This document shows positions 8,271 to 14,950 of a DNA stretch of 15,521 nt, one piece after another. Location: NCBI GenBank assembly GCA_017628435.1, contig JAGBZE010000181.1, positions 1 through 15,521 on the forward strand. The letters run 5' to 3'. The notes under the pieces are model-generated. The model was given only the letters and a program-made list of their open reading frames with translations, did not search any database and was not told the DNA's origin. Position numbers and translations under genes: made by a program. Source of the DNA: Akkermansia sp. (GTDB taxonomy: Bacteria > Verrucomicrobiota > Verrucomicrobiia > Verrucomicrobiales > Akkermansiaceae). The first letter of the stretch is position 1. Every line of letters starts with the position of its first letter.

Positions 8271-8307
8271 AATACCGCAGAGGATTGTTCTCTGCGGTAT
8301 TCTTTTT
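8271..8307. terminator. Rho-independent terminator between convergent genes
   Basis: Perfect 12-bp inverted repeat, AATACCGCAGAG (8271-8282) and CTCTGCGGTATT (8290-8301), with a 7-base loop, followed on the plus strand by TTTTT at 8303-8307. It closes the panC-lolD unit. On the minus strand the stem is followed by TTTTAC, so it can also serve the redox operon that ends at 8326. It is best read as bidirectional. Confidence 0.9.
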
Positions 8308-8325
8308 CCTGAAGATGCTTGCTGT

Positions 8326-8841
8326 TTACTTCTTGATAATATCCTGCCACCTTAGCAGCGTGGCACCATGCCCTGCGTGGATGAGTTCACCGGCAGGGTT
8401 CACAATGGAAATACTGGGAATACCCCGGGGTATCTGAAAGCCCGGCAGGTTTATGCCTGCTACGGAGCGGGGGTCTACCATAATGGCAGGGAACGGAATA
8501 CCGTACTTTTTCAGATAGACGAGGCCTGCTTCTGTGGTGCGGTCGCAGCAGAGCAGTATGATTTCGCCGCCAGCATTCTTGATGGCGGGATACTGTGCCA
8601 CAATCCTGGGCATGATAGCGCGGCAGGGAGGGCACCAGGAGGCAGAGCTGAGATACACATAGAACTGAGCATCTGCTGCAGGCTTTGCCTCGGAAATAAA
8701 CTCCATTTGCTGAAGTCTTGCAGGAACTGCCGAATTGTTGTCTGCGATGGCCGACACGGCTGTGGATTCCACTGTTTCCTGGGCGTTGATAGAACAGCAG
8801 CAGATTACTGCAAGAAGGCTAGCGATGAATGTGCGTTTCAT
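8326..8841 (-). CDS. Secreted TlpA-like thioredoxin-fold protein
   Basis: A thioredoxin-fold oxidoreductase with the active site SASWCPPC (CPPC cysteines 70 and 73 counted from this start) and a cis-Pro candidate in RGIPSISIV. The first 20 residues are a classical signal peptide (MKRTFIASLLAV, ending SINA before QE), so it should act in the periplasm. At about 171 aa it has the size of TlpA/ResA-type proteins. I chose the ATG at 8841 because it begins the signal peptide; an in-frame ATG at 8850 would add three residues (MQH) and is possible. It is the last gene of a minus-strand run behind a nitroreductase, but it also has its own TATAAT at 8860-8865. It likely reduces or isomerises disulfides using electrons from DsbD; substrates are unknown. 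It resembles the modules of the tandem-thioredoxin protein at 9392-10411. Confidence 0.9.
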   Translation of the reverse strand: MKRTFIASLLAVICCCSINAQETVESTAVSAIADNNSAVPARLQQMEFISEAKPAADAQFYVYLSSASWCPPCRAIMPRIVAQYPAIKNAGGEIILLCCDRTTEAGLVYLKKYGIPFPAIMVDPRSVAGINLPGFQIPRGIPSISIVNPAGELIHAGHGATLLRWQDIIKK

Positions 8842-8855
8842 ATGTTGCATTTAGT

Positions 8856-8868
8856 TGATATTATATCA
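8856..8868 (-). promoter_or_regulatory. -10 box within a perfect 13-bp palindrome, upstream of the TlpA-like gene
   Basis: TGATAT-T-ATATCA is a perfect inverted repeat with a one-base centre. Its minus strand contains TATAAT (8865-8860), correctly placed for a start near 8853, just ahead of the ATGs at 8850 and 8841. The -35 at 17 bases (ATAACT, 8888-8883) is poor. It overlaps the very end of the nitroreductase gene. It may be an internal promoter, possibly with an operator, or only an AT-rich coincidence. Confidence 0.4.
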
Positions 8869-9387
8869 GACTCGAATAATGTAGTTATCCTTGCGGGGCT
8901 TTGGCTGCACGGTGCCGCCCTCGGCCTCATAGCCGAGAATGCAGATAGCCAGTCCTGTCATGTTTTCACCCAGTCCCCAGGATACTTTGATTTCCGGTCC
9001 TCCCGGAAGTTCAAACATCTGACGTCCGCGGTTGATCCAGCAGGAACCCAATCCTACGGCGTGTGCGGCGTTCAGCAGATTGGCCATTACCATGCAGGCG
9101 TCCTCGTGCCCGGTGCCGCAGCTGGTGTCTTCGAATACAACAACGGCCGTGGGAGCACCGTAGAAGGGGTCGCGGTTCGTGCCCATCACCTGGGCATTCA
9201 GTTCAGAAAGCTTAGCCAGCAGCGTGGCATCCTGCACCACCACCATGACGGGGCTCTGAGAGCCATGGCCGGTGGGTGCAAAGGTTGCAGCCTCAAGCAC
9301 TGCATTCAGATGTTCCTCACTCACCTGCTGCTGTGTATATTTACGGCAGCTGCGGCGGGTCTTCAAGTCTGTAAGAGTTTCCTGCAT
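8866..9387 (-). CDS. Nitroreductase-family flavoprotein
   Basis: A 173-aa member of the FMN-dependent nitroreductase family, expected to use NAD(P)H to reduce nitro compounds, quinones or similar electrophiles; the natural substrate cannot be read from sequence. Visible family features are RRSCRKY (11-17, phosphate/FMN contact), PTGHGSQSP (38-46, the usual APTG-N-Q-P region), and HEDACMVMANLLNAAHAVGLG (split over 95-115) leading to the SCWIN segment. No signal peptide, so cytoplasmic. I chose the ATG at 9387 rather than the upstream in-frame ATG at 9468: the longer form adds 27 residues that overlap the end of the previous gene and do not look like the family, whereas 9387 lies 4 bases after that gene's stop. 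It sits between two secreted thioredoxin-fold genes. Confidence 0.92.
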   Translation of the reverse strand: MQETLTDLKTRRSCRKYTQQQVSEEHLNAVLEAATFAPTGHGSQSPVMVVVQDATLLAKLSELNAQVMGTNRDPFYGAPTAVVVFEDTSCGTGHEDACMVMANLLNAAHAVGLGSCWINRGRQMFELPGGPEIKVSWGLGENMTGLAICILGYEAEGGTVQPKPRKDNYIIRV

Positions 9388-9391
9388 GTTG

Positions 9392-10411
9392 TTATTTCTG
9401 GTTTGCTTCAACAAAGTCTTTCCAATCCTTAGTAATCTCAGGGGCTCCATTAGTAATGGCAGCGCCACTTTGAGTCACAACCCACGCTTGAGGCTTGTTG
9501 CCCGTGCTGCCAATGCCCGGCAGTTCGGATATGCCAGTTGCCTTGCTCTGGGCAGCTGGGAACTTTGCCTTGCATCCTTTCAGCAGTTTAGAAAGCTCCT
9601 GCGGCGTCTTGGAGTCAGAAATAAAAATCAGTTCCACCTTCTCCTTCTTCATCTCCTTGTACTCAGTTGCCAGCTCCATCAATAGATTCTTATCGGCGCT
9701 GTCGGGAGTCGGACTATAGAGGTAAATGTAGAACTCTGCCTTACGATTCGGTTTCCCGTTGGTGAATTTGATGGCTTTCATGGCCTCGCCCACGCGGGGT
9801 TCGCCATCATCGCCAATGACGGCATATTTGCCAATAGTCTGATTTTTCCATCCGCGGATGATGGCACCATGACCACTTTCAATGACAGTGCCATCTGCCT
9901 TCATGATGGTGGCATTCGGAATCCCCTTTGCTTCAGGAAGCTCCGGAATAGATGAACCTTTCCGCATCATTCCTGGGAATGTTGCCTTGTATTTATCGAG
10001 AAACCCCTTGGCGTCAGCTTCCGTTCGGTCGGCGCTCAGCAGTATGAGTTCTACCTTGCCGCTGGCCTTCATCTGCTCATAAGCCTTTGCCACCTCAGGC
10101 ATTTCTGCATTACAGGGACCGCACCAGGATGCAGATTCCAGGAAAATGAAATATTCAGCCTTCAGGTTCGGTTTGCTTTCGGTGAAATATGTATTATTCT
10201 TGATTTTTGCGGCCACTACACTCTCTTCGCCCTCGGCTTGTGATTCGTCAAGCTCTGCTTTACTTTCCTTCTTTTTGCCTTTTTTTGCCTTCTTGGCCTT
10301 CTTGCTCACCTTTGTTGCCGGCGCTGCATCGTCCGCCTCGGCATGCGCTATCGGCATGACCCAAGTCATAAGACCACCCATCAGAACCAAGGGTAAAAAC
10401 TTAACCTTCAT
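9392..10411 (-). CDS. Secreted tandem thioredoxin-fold protein, second domain lacks CxxC
   Basis: A 339-aa exported protein. Residues 1-24 are a signal peptide (ending PIAHA before EADD). Residues 34-52 are a Lys/Ala-rich stretch (KVSKKAKKAKKGKKK) leading to an acidic segment. Two thioredoxin-like modules follow. The first has SASWCGPC with Cys97 and Cys100 and a cis-Pro candidate in KGIPNATIM. The second begins with the same phrase (PNxKAExxIxL at 81-91 and 221-231) and keeps the VELIxxS strand, but the active site is replaced by SPTPDSAD. So the protein looks like an internal duplication with one redox-active and one inactive copy. I start at 10411 because the signal peptide begins there; an upstream in-frame ATG at 10492 would run through the predicted promoter and terminator tail. 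It heads a three-gene run with the nitroreductase and TlpA-like genes. Confidence 0.92.
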   Translation of the reverse strand: MKVKFLPLVLMGGLMTWVMPIAHAEADDAAPATKVSKKAKKAKKGKKKESKAELDESQAEGEESVVAAKIKNNTYFTESKPNLKAEYFIFLESASWCGPCNAEMPEVAKAYEQMKASGKVELILLSADRTEADAKGFLDKYKATFPGMMRKGSSIPELPEAKGIPNATIMKADGTVIESGHGAIIRGWKNQTIGKYAVIGDDGEPRVGEAMKAIKFTNGKPNRKAEFYIYLYSPTPDSADKNLLMELATEYKEMKKEKVELIFISDSKTPQELSKLLKGCKAKFPAAQSKATGISELPGIGSTGNKPQAWVVTQSGAAITNGAPEITKDWKDFVEANQK

Positions 10412-10421
10412 AGTAACTCGA

Positions 10422-10450
10422 AGCCTACCACGGTGCAGCCCATGTGTCAA
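10422..10450 (-). promoter_or_regulatory. Promoter of the tandem-thioredoxin/nitroreductase/TlpA operon
   Basis: On the minus strand a perfect TTGACA (10450-10445) is followed by 17 bases and TAGGCT (10427-10422), with TGG just before it as an extended -10. The predicted start is near 10415, only about 4 bases ahead of the ATG at 10411. The -10 hexamer itself is weak (3 of 6). Confidence 0.5.
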
Positions 10451-10499
10451 TACTAATGTGCCGGGAGCAGTAATATGCGCGGGTTGTGCCATTGAGGCG

Positions 10500-10531
10500 A
10501 AAACGCGCTTCCGGGTGTGCGGAAGCGCGTT
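10500..10531 (-). terminator. Rho-independent terminator of dsbD
   Basis: Perfect 11-bp inverted repeat, AACGCGCTTCC (10502-10512) and GGAAGCGCGTT (10521-10531), with an 8-base loop. On the minus strand it ends in TTTT (10503-10500), a short but usable U-tract. It lies 32 bases beyond the dsbD stop and upstream of the next promoter, so dsbD is insulated from the redox operon that follows. Confidence 0.85.
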
Positions 10532-10562
10532 CTTTAGGCAAGGGCTTTAAGCCGCTGAGTAT

Positions 10563-12737
10563 TTACTCCTCGCCTTCCCCTTCTTCTGCAGGAATATTTG
10601 CCTTGAGGAAGTCGAGCATATAATCCGGGGTGAGCAGCTCGCTGGTCACAACGGGCTCCTTGCCGGGAACGTAGAGGGCGTTCACGGGTACGGAACTGCG
10701 GTTCAGTTTACGCATTTCGGCGTCAATCTCTGGATTGGGGGCTGTCTTGTCGGCTCTCATGAGCACCACGCCTGCCTCGCTCATGGCGGCATACACCTCC
10801 TCGGTGTAGGCTACCTTCTTATTGGCCTGGCAGGTGGCGCACCATTTGGCGGTGAAATCCACATACACGGGGGTGTCGTTTTCCAGAGCTTCCTGCATGG
10901 CGGCGGGGCTCCATTCCTCCCATTCCAGCTGGTTCTCTGCCGGTGCATAGGGACGAGCGCCCCAGAAACCTGCGGCGGCCAGGAGCAGGGCTACCACAAA
11001 GCCGATGATGCGGGTGCTGAGCGGCCGGAACGGTAGGCACCAGCGACCATAGACCCAGAAGGCGGCGCAGAATACCACCAGGGACATGTTCACCCACATG
11101 GTATCGGTGCTCTCGCTGGCCGGCCAGAAAGCGAGGTATACATAGAGCATCCAGGCAGCGGCGGCGAAGAGCAGGAAGGAAAGGCCCTGCTTCAGAGATT
11201 CCATCCATTCACCCGGCTGGGGCAGCAGACGCACCAGCGCAGGGAACATGCCCAGTACGATGTAGGGGAAGGAAAGCCCCAGAGCCATGAAGGTGAGAGC
11301 CAGGGTCATCCACACGCCGGGCAGGGCCATGGCTGCAGGCATGGCGGCACCCAGGAAGGGGGCGCTGCAAGGAGTGGCCACGATGGTTACGAAGAAGCCC
11401 TGGAAGAAAGAACCCAGAAGACCTTCCTTGTTCTGCACGCCCTGACCGGCACCCGTGATGCCGGCGCCGATTTCGAACACGCCGTACATGCTGAGACCCA
11501 GCACCAGCAGCAGAAGAAGGATGGCGTAAACAATCCACGGATTCTGCATCCACTCAGCCCAGCTGCGGGTGGAGGAACCGGCGTCATTCCACAGGGTGCT
11601 CAGCCACTGAGTCCACGGCACCTCGGCCAGTGCACCCAGGTTAGAGAATACAATCATGAGTGCGGAAATAATCCAGAAAGAAACCAGCACGCCCAGCACG
11701 AAAATCATAGAGTGGGTGAACACCTTGCGGCGGCTGCCGCCACCCATCTGCACAAAGCTCATCACCTTCAGGCCGATTACCGGGAATACGCAGGGCATCA
11801 GGTTGAGGATAAGGCCACCGATGAAGAGGGAGAGGCAGAGTGCAGCCAGACCCTCGGGCACTCCTGCAGAAGTGATGGCTGTGGCAACCGGAGCAGCGGC
11901 GCCAATAGCGGTGTTGACAGCGCAGTGCTTATCGCCAAAGACCAGTACGCCCTCCAGAGCAGCCAGCGGCTTGCCGACCGTGGCTTCATCCTTCACGGGA
12001 TACATCGGGTCGCTGTTGTCATTGCGGGTGAGCACCAGCGTGTAGCTGCCATCTGCATTGGCGGTGAGCTTCTGCTCAGCCGTGGGGGAGATGCTGTTGT
12101 CTGCAGAGAAGAAGTAGGCGGATTCCAGACCGGCATCGGCAGTGAAGCTGATGCTGACCGTGTTGCCCTGCTGGCTGGCCGTTGCCGTGGTGGCCGTATC
12201 GCCGGGCCCGATGGTGAGTTTCTGCTCATCTGCCCAGGCGGGATTAGCGGCGGCATCACCTGAGGTCAGTTCCAGCGTAGTGGTCTGTGTTTCGGGGGCG
12301 TTGCAGCCTTCGTCGGAGCAGGTCTGAGCCGTAGCGGAGAGGGTGAACGTGGCGTTGGCCGGGGCGTCTGCTGCGGGGGTGATTTCCCACACAATCACCG
12401 GCTTCTCATAGGTGTAGGCCACACCCAGAACTCCCTCGTGCTTGTGCGGCACCTGCCAGAACGGGCCCTTGACCGTGAAGCCTTCCGGAGCGGAAATCTC
12501 GGCGCTCATGGCTTCACCCACGGTGCCGGGGTTCTGCCAGTAGGCATGCCACGGGGCGGTGATGTCGCCCTTGAGTGCCACGTAGAACGGCTTGCCGGGC
12601 TGGTAGCTCTGCACGCTGGCGGCAGAGGTCACGCTCATGGTGGAAGGAGCGTCAAAACCCATCATGCCGTCAAATTGGGCCAGAGCCTGGCCACAAACCA
12701 GCGCAAGCGGTGCGATTATGCTGCGAATGAGGTTCAT
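10563..12737 (-). CDS. dsbD: Thiol:disulfide interchange protein DsbD (ScsB-like)
   Basis: Moves reducing equivalents from cytoplasmic thioredoxin across the inner membrane to periplasmic thiol proteins. The 724-aa protein has all three parts. A signal peptide (residues 1-20, ALA before QFDG) leads into a periplasmic N-terminal domain with HAYWQNPG (64-71), the form seen in ScsB-like relatives, and a cysteine pair C140/C145. About eight membrane helices follow between 290 and 595, carrying the paired cysteines of the central domain in LNLMPCVFP (C316) and VATPCSAP (C457). The C-terminal thioredoxin-like domain has FTAKWCATCQ with C633 and C636. A short acidic tail ends it (EEGEGEE). The start is set by the signal peptide. 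It follows the helicase gene by 80 bases with its own promoter candidate and ends at a terminator. The secreted thioredoxin-fold proteins just downstream are plausible electron acceptors (inference). Confidence 0.96.
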   Translation of the reverse strand: MNLIRSIIAPLALVCGQALAQFDGMMGFDAPSTMSVTSAASVQSYQPGKPFYVALKGDITAPWHAYWQNPGTVGEAMSAEISAPEGFTVKGPFWQVPHKHEGVLGVAYTYEKPVIVWEITPAADAPANATFTLSATAQTCSDEGCNAPETQTTTLELTSGDAAANPAWADEQKLTIGPGDTATTATASQQGNTVSISFTADAGLESAYFFSADNSISPTAEQKLTANADGSYTLVLTRNDNSDPMYPVKDEATVGKPLAALEGVLVFGDKHCAVNTAIGAAAPVATAITSAGVPEGLAALCLSLFIGGLILNLMPCVFPVIGLKVMSFVQMGGGSRRKVFTHSMIFVLGVLVSFWIISALMIVFSNLGALAEVPWTQWLSTLWNDAGSSTRSWAEWMQNPWIVYAILLLLLVLGLSMYGVFEIGAGITGAGQGVQNKEGLLGSFFQGFFVTIVATPCSAPFLGAAMPAAMALPGVWMTLALTFMALGLSFPYIVLGMFPALVRLLPQPGEWMESLKQGLSFLLFAAAAWMLYVYLAFWPASESTDTMWVNMSLVVFCAAFWVYGRWCLPFRPLSTRIIGFVVALLLAAAGFWGARPYAPAENQLEWEEWSPAAMQEALENDTPVYVDFTAKWCATCQANKKVAYTEEVYAAMSEAGVVLMRADKTAPNPEIDAEMRKLNRSSVPVNALYVPGKEPVVTSELLTPDYMLDFLKANIPAEEGEGEE

Positions 12738-12743
12738 GCAGAG

Positions 12744-12773
12744 ATTCTAGCATAGACCCGTGCAACACTTCAA
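12744..12773 (-). promoter_or_regulatory. Probable dsbD promoter, predicted leaderless transcript
   Basis: On the minus strand TTGAAG (12773-12768), an 18-base spacer, then TAGAAT (12749-12744) with TGC before it as an extended -10. A start 7 bases on would fall at 12737, the A of the dsbD ATG. No Shine-Dalgarno site is present. An imperfect inverted repeat (CAACAA 12776-12781 and TTGTTG 12795-12800) lies just upstream of the -35. Confidence 0.5.
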
Positions 12774-12817
12774 GCCAACAATTCGCAAAATTGCTTGTTG
12801 TCTCGTTTGCGACGTCG

Positions 12818-14821
12818 CTAATCTTCAGCCAGCAAATCGCGCATGGAAGCAAAGAAATCGGCACATTCATCCTCTGTTGCGGGGGATTTCATGAGCTTGT
12901 CGTAGTCCACAAACTCGTACATATGCTTCGGAATTTCATGAATGAAGCTGGAGGGCTGGCAACGCTCTTCCTGGCCGTAGCGGCTGCGTTTGGCGCAGTA
13001 GGTCATGGTCAGTCGTTCTCGTGCGCGGGTAATGCCCACATAGAACAGGCGGCGTTCTTCGTCCATGCTGCCCTCGTCCACTGAGCGGGTGTGGGGAAGC
13101 AGGCCTTCCTCCACGCCTACGATGTACACCTGAGGGAACTCCAGTCCCTTGGCTGCGTGCATAGTGATGAGGCACACGCCGCTTTTGCTTTCAATGTCGT
13201 CTTCTTCTCGGCTGTCATCCAGGCAGATGCCGGAAAGGAAATCCGTGAGCTTGTGGCCAGGCAGCCAGAACTGGCGCAGCGCCACCTTGATGTCGTCAAT
13301 AGCGGATTGACGACGCATTTTCTCCTCTTCCGTCTTGCAATTTTTGGCAATATATTCCTCGTAGCCCGTTTCGTTCAGAAAATCCTGCAGGATATCGACA
13401 AAGGGGCGTTCGCTGGCGGCAAATTCGGTGCCGTAGCGGGTCACCAGTTCGGTGAAGGCTTCAATGCTGTTCTGGGAACGGGTGGAACACTCGGTAAGGA
13501 AAGATAAATCCACCAACGTGGCCCAGATGCTCTTCTTGTTGTCCCTGCTCCAGTCAATGGCGAAAGAAGCTGTGGTGGCGGAGATGCCGCGGGGAGGCGT
13601 ATTGAGTACACGAAGCAGATGCAGGTCTGCATCCGGGTTATCCATCATCTGCAGGTAACTGATGAGGTCCTTCACCTCGCGGCGGTCGAAGAAGCTCTTG
13701 CTGCCAATCATGCGGTAGGGGATATGGCGTTCGCGCAGGGCCATTTCCAGCGCCCGGCTCTGGGCGTTGGCTCGGAAAAGGATGGCAAAGGCCTCCCACT
13801 GCAGACTCTGGCGGGCGCGGAACTGCTCAATCTCATCTGCAATGAATTCGGCTTCCTCCTGAGAGCCGGGCATGGCCATGAGTCGTACGGGGAATTCTCC
13901 ATTCTTGTTGGTGCGCAGCGTCTTTTCCCGGCGGCCGGCGTTGTGCTTGATGAGAGCATTGGCGCAATCCAGCACCTGTCGGGTGCAGCGGTAGTTTTCC
14001 TCCAGCTTGATGACGGTCGGGTTCGGGAAGAAGCTCTCGAAGTCCAGAATATTGGAAATCTGGGCCCCTCGCCAGCCGTAGATGGACTGGTCGTCGTCAC
14101 CCACCACGCACACATTATGCTCCGGCCCCACCAGCTGGCGCAGCAGACTCATCTGCAGCGAATTGGTGTCCTGGAACTCGTCCACGGTGATGTAGGTGAA
14201 GCGTTTGTTCCACTTTTCGTGAATCGTAGGATAGCAGCGCAGCAGACGCTCAGTGAGAATGAGCAGGTCATCAAAGTCTACGGCGTTCTGAGCTTTCAGC
14301 TCACGCATGTATGCTTTGGCCACAGCGGCAATGAGGGTATCCTCAATATTCTCCACATCCAGACCGTTGTTGCGCACGCGCGACATTTCTGCCAGCACCT
14401 GGGCAGGCTCCAGTTTCTCGCGGCGGGCACCGTATTCCATGATGAGACGTTTGAGCAGACCGCTCTGGTCACTGCCGGTATAGATGGAAAAGTTCTCTTT
14501 GTAGCCCAGTTTGCCGATATCCTGGCGCAGAATGCGCACGCAGAGCGAATGGAAGGTACACACCGTCATGGCTCGCGCAGATTTTCGGTCTACAAGCCCG
14601 GCCACGCGGTCGGCCATTTCATTGGCAGCCTTGTTGGTAAAGGTGAGGGCGAGAATACCGCGCGGATTCACCCCTTTATCAATCATGTTGGCAATACGGC
14701 ATGTGACGGTACGGGTTTTGCCTGTACCTGCGCCGGCCAGGATAAGCACCGGGCCATGCAGTGTCTGTACCGCCTGCTTCTGAGCGGCATTGAGGCTGTT
14801 GATGTCGAATTTTTCTGCCAT
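12818..14821 (-). CDS. UvrD/Rep/PcrA-type superfamily 1 DNA helicase
   Basis: An ATP-dependent 3'-5' single-strand DNA translocase of the UvrD/Rep family, expected to act in repair or replication restart. Motifs in order: Q-motif LNAAQKQAV (10-18), Walker A GAGTGKT (30-36), TFTNKAANEM (60-69), TFHSLCVRILR (89-99), Walker B DEFQDT (214-219), motif III GDDDQSIYGWRG (241-252), motif IV ENYRCTRQVL (275-284), motif V ITMHAAKGLEF (552-562) and motif VI VGITRARERL (595-604). The length of 667 aa is close to Rep. The protein ends soon after motif VI with an acidic tail (DLLAED) and has no recognisable C-terminal Tudor-like segment of the UvrD/PcrA kind. No nuclease domain is seen. The ATG at 14821 gives the usual spacing to the Q-motif. 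I cannot decide between the names uvrD, rep and pcrA. Confidence 0.96.
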   Translation of the reverse strand: MAEKFDINSLNAAQKQAVQTLHGPVLILAGAGTGKTRTVTCRIANMIDKGVNPRGILALTFTNKAANEMADRVAGLVDRKSARAMTVCTFHSLCVRILRQDIGKLGYKENFSIYTGSDQSGLLKRLIMEYGARREKLEPAQVLAEMSRVRNNGLDVENIEDTLIAAVAKAYMRELKAQNAVDFDDLLILTERLLRCYPTIHEKWNKRFTYITVDEFQDTNSLQMSLLRQLVGPEHNVCVVGDDDQSIYGWRGAQISNILDFESFFPNPTVIKLEENYRCTRQVLDCANALIKHNAGRREKTLRTNKNGEFPVRLMAMPGSQEEAEFIADEIEQFRARQSLQWEAFAILFRANAQSRALEMALRERHIPYRMIGSKSFFDRREVKDLISYLQMMDNPDADLHLLRVLNTPPRGISATTASFAIDWSRDNKKSIWATLVDLSFLTECSTRSQNSIEAFTELVTRYGTEFAASERPFVDILQDFLNETGYEEYIAKNCKTEEEKMRRQSAIDDIKVALRQFWLPGHKLTDFLSGICLDDSREEDDIESKSGVCLITMHAAKGLEFPQVYIVGVEEGLLPHTRSVDEGSMDEERRLFYVGITRARERLTMTYCAKRSRYGQEERCQPSSFIHEIPKHMYEFVDYDKLMKSPATEDECADFFASMRDLLAED

Positions 14822-14905
14822 GAGGTAGGGGAGATAGCGGCCCCGAGGTTACCAGATTTGACGAAATGGCGCAAGGATAATCCTGCGGGATTACACATTC
14901 CGTTC

Positions 14906-14935
14906 TTGCATCGGTAAGGTTCGTTAGTGTACAAT
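14906..14935 (+). promoter_or_regulatory. Probable promoter of the threonine ammonia-lyase gene
   Basis: A good -10, TACAAT (14930-14935, 5 of 6), with a weak TTGCAT (14906-14911) at 18 bases. The start would be near 14942, leaving a leader of about 9 bases before the ATG at 14951. AAGG lies at 14945-14948, too close to the ATG for an ideal Shine-Dalgarno site. Confidence 0.4.
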
Positions 14936-14950
14936 AACGCGCATAAGGCC

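Noticed and set aside
8368..9432. Open frame of 354 codons on the plus strand
   Set aside because: It is antisense to the TlpA-like and nitroreductase genes, whose motifs are unmistakable; the frame translates to Cys/His-rich sequence without family features.
12809..12818. Ten-base palindrome GCGACGTCGC at the end of the helicase gene
   Set aside because: It has no loop and no U-tract, and overlaps the stop codon; too short to call a terminator or operator.
14878..14893. Short inverted repeat TAATCC/GGATTA between the helicase and ilvA genes
   Set aside because: Only 6 bp of stem with no U-tract or leader-peptide features; it could be an operator but nothing else supports it.
13619..14917. 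Open frame of 432 codons on the plus strand
   Set aside because: It is antisense to the helicase gene, which has every SF1 motif in order; the long frame follows from its GC-biased codon use.
14822..14950. Possible amino-acid leader or riboswitch ahead of ilvA
   Set aside because: The predicted transcript leader is only about 9 bases and no leader peptide with Ile/Thr codons or terminator hairpin is visible.
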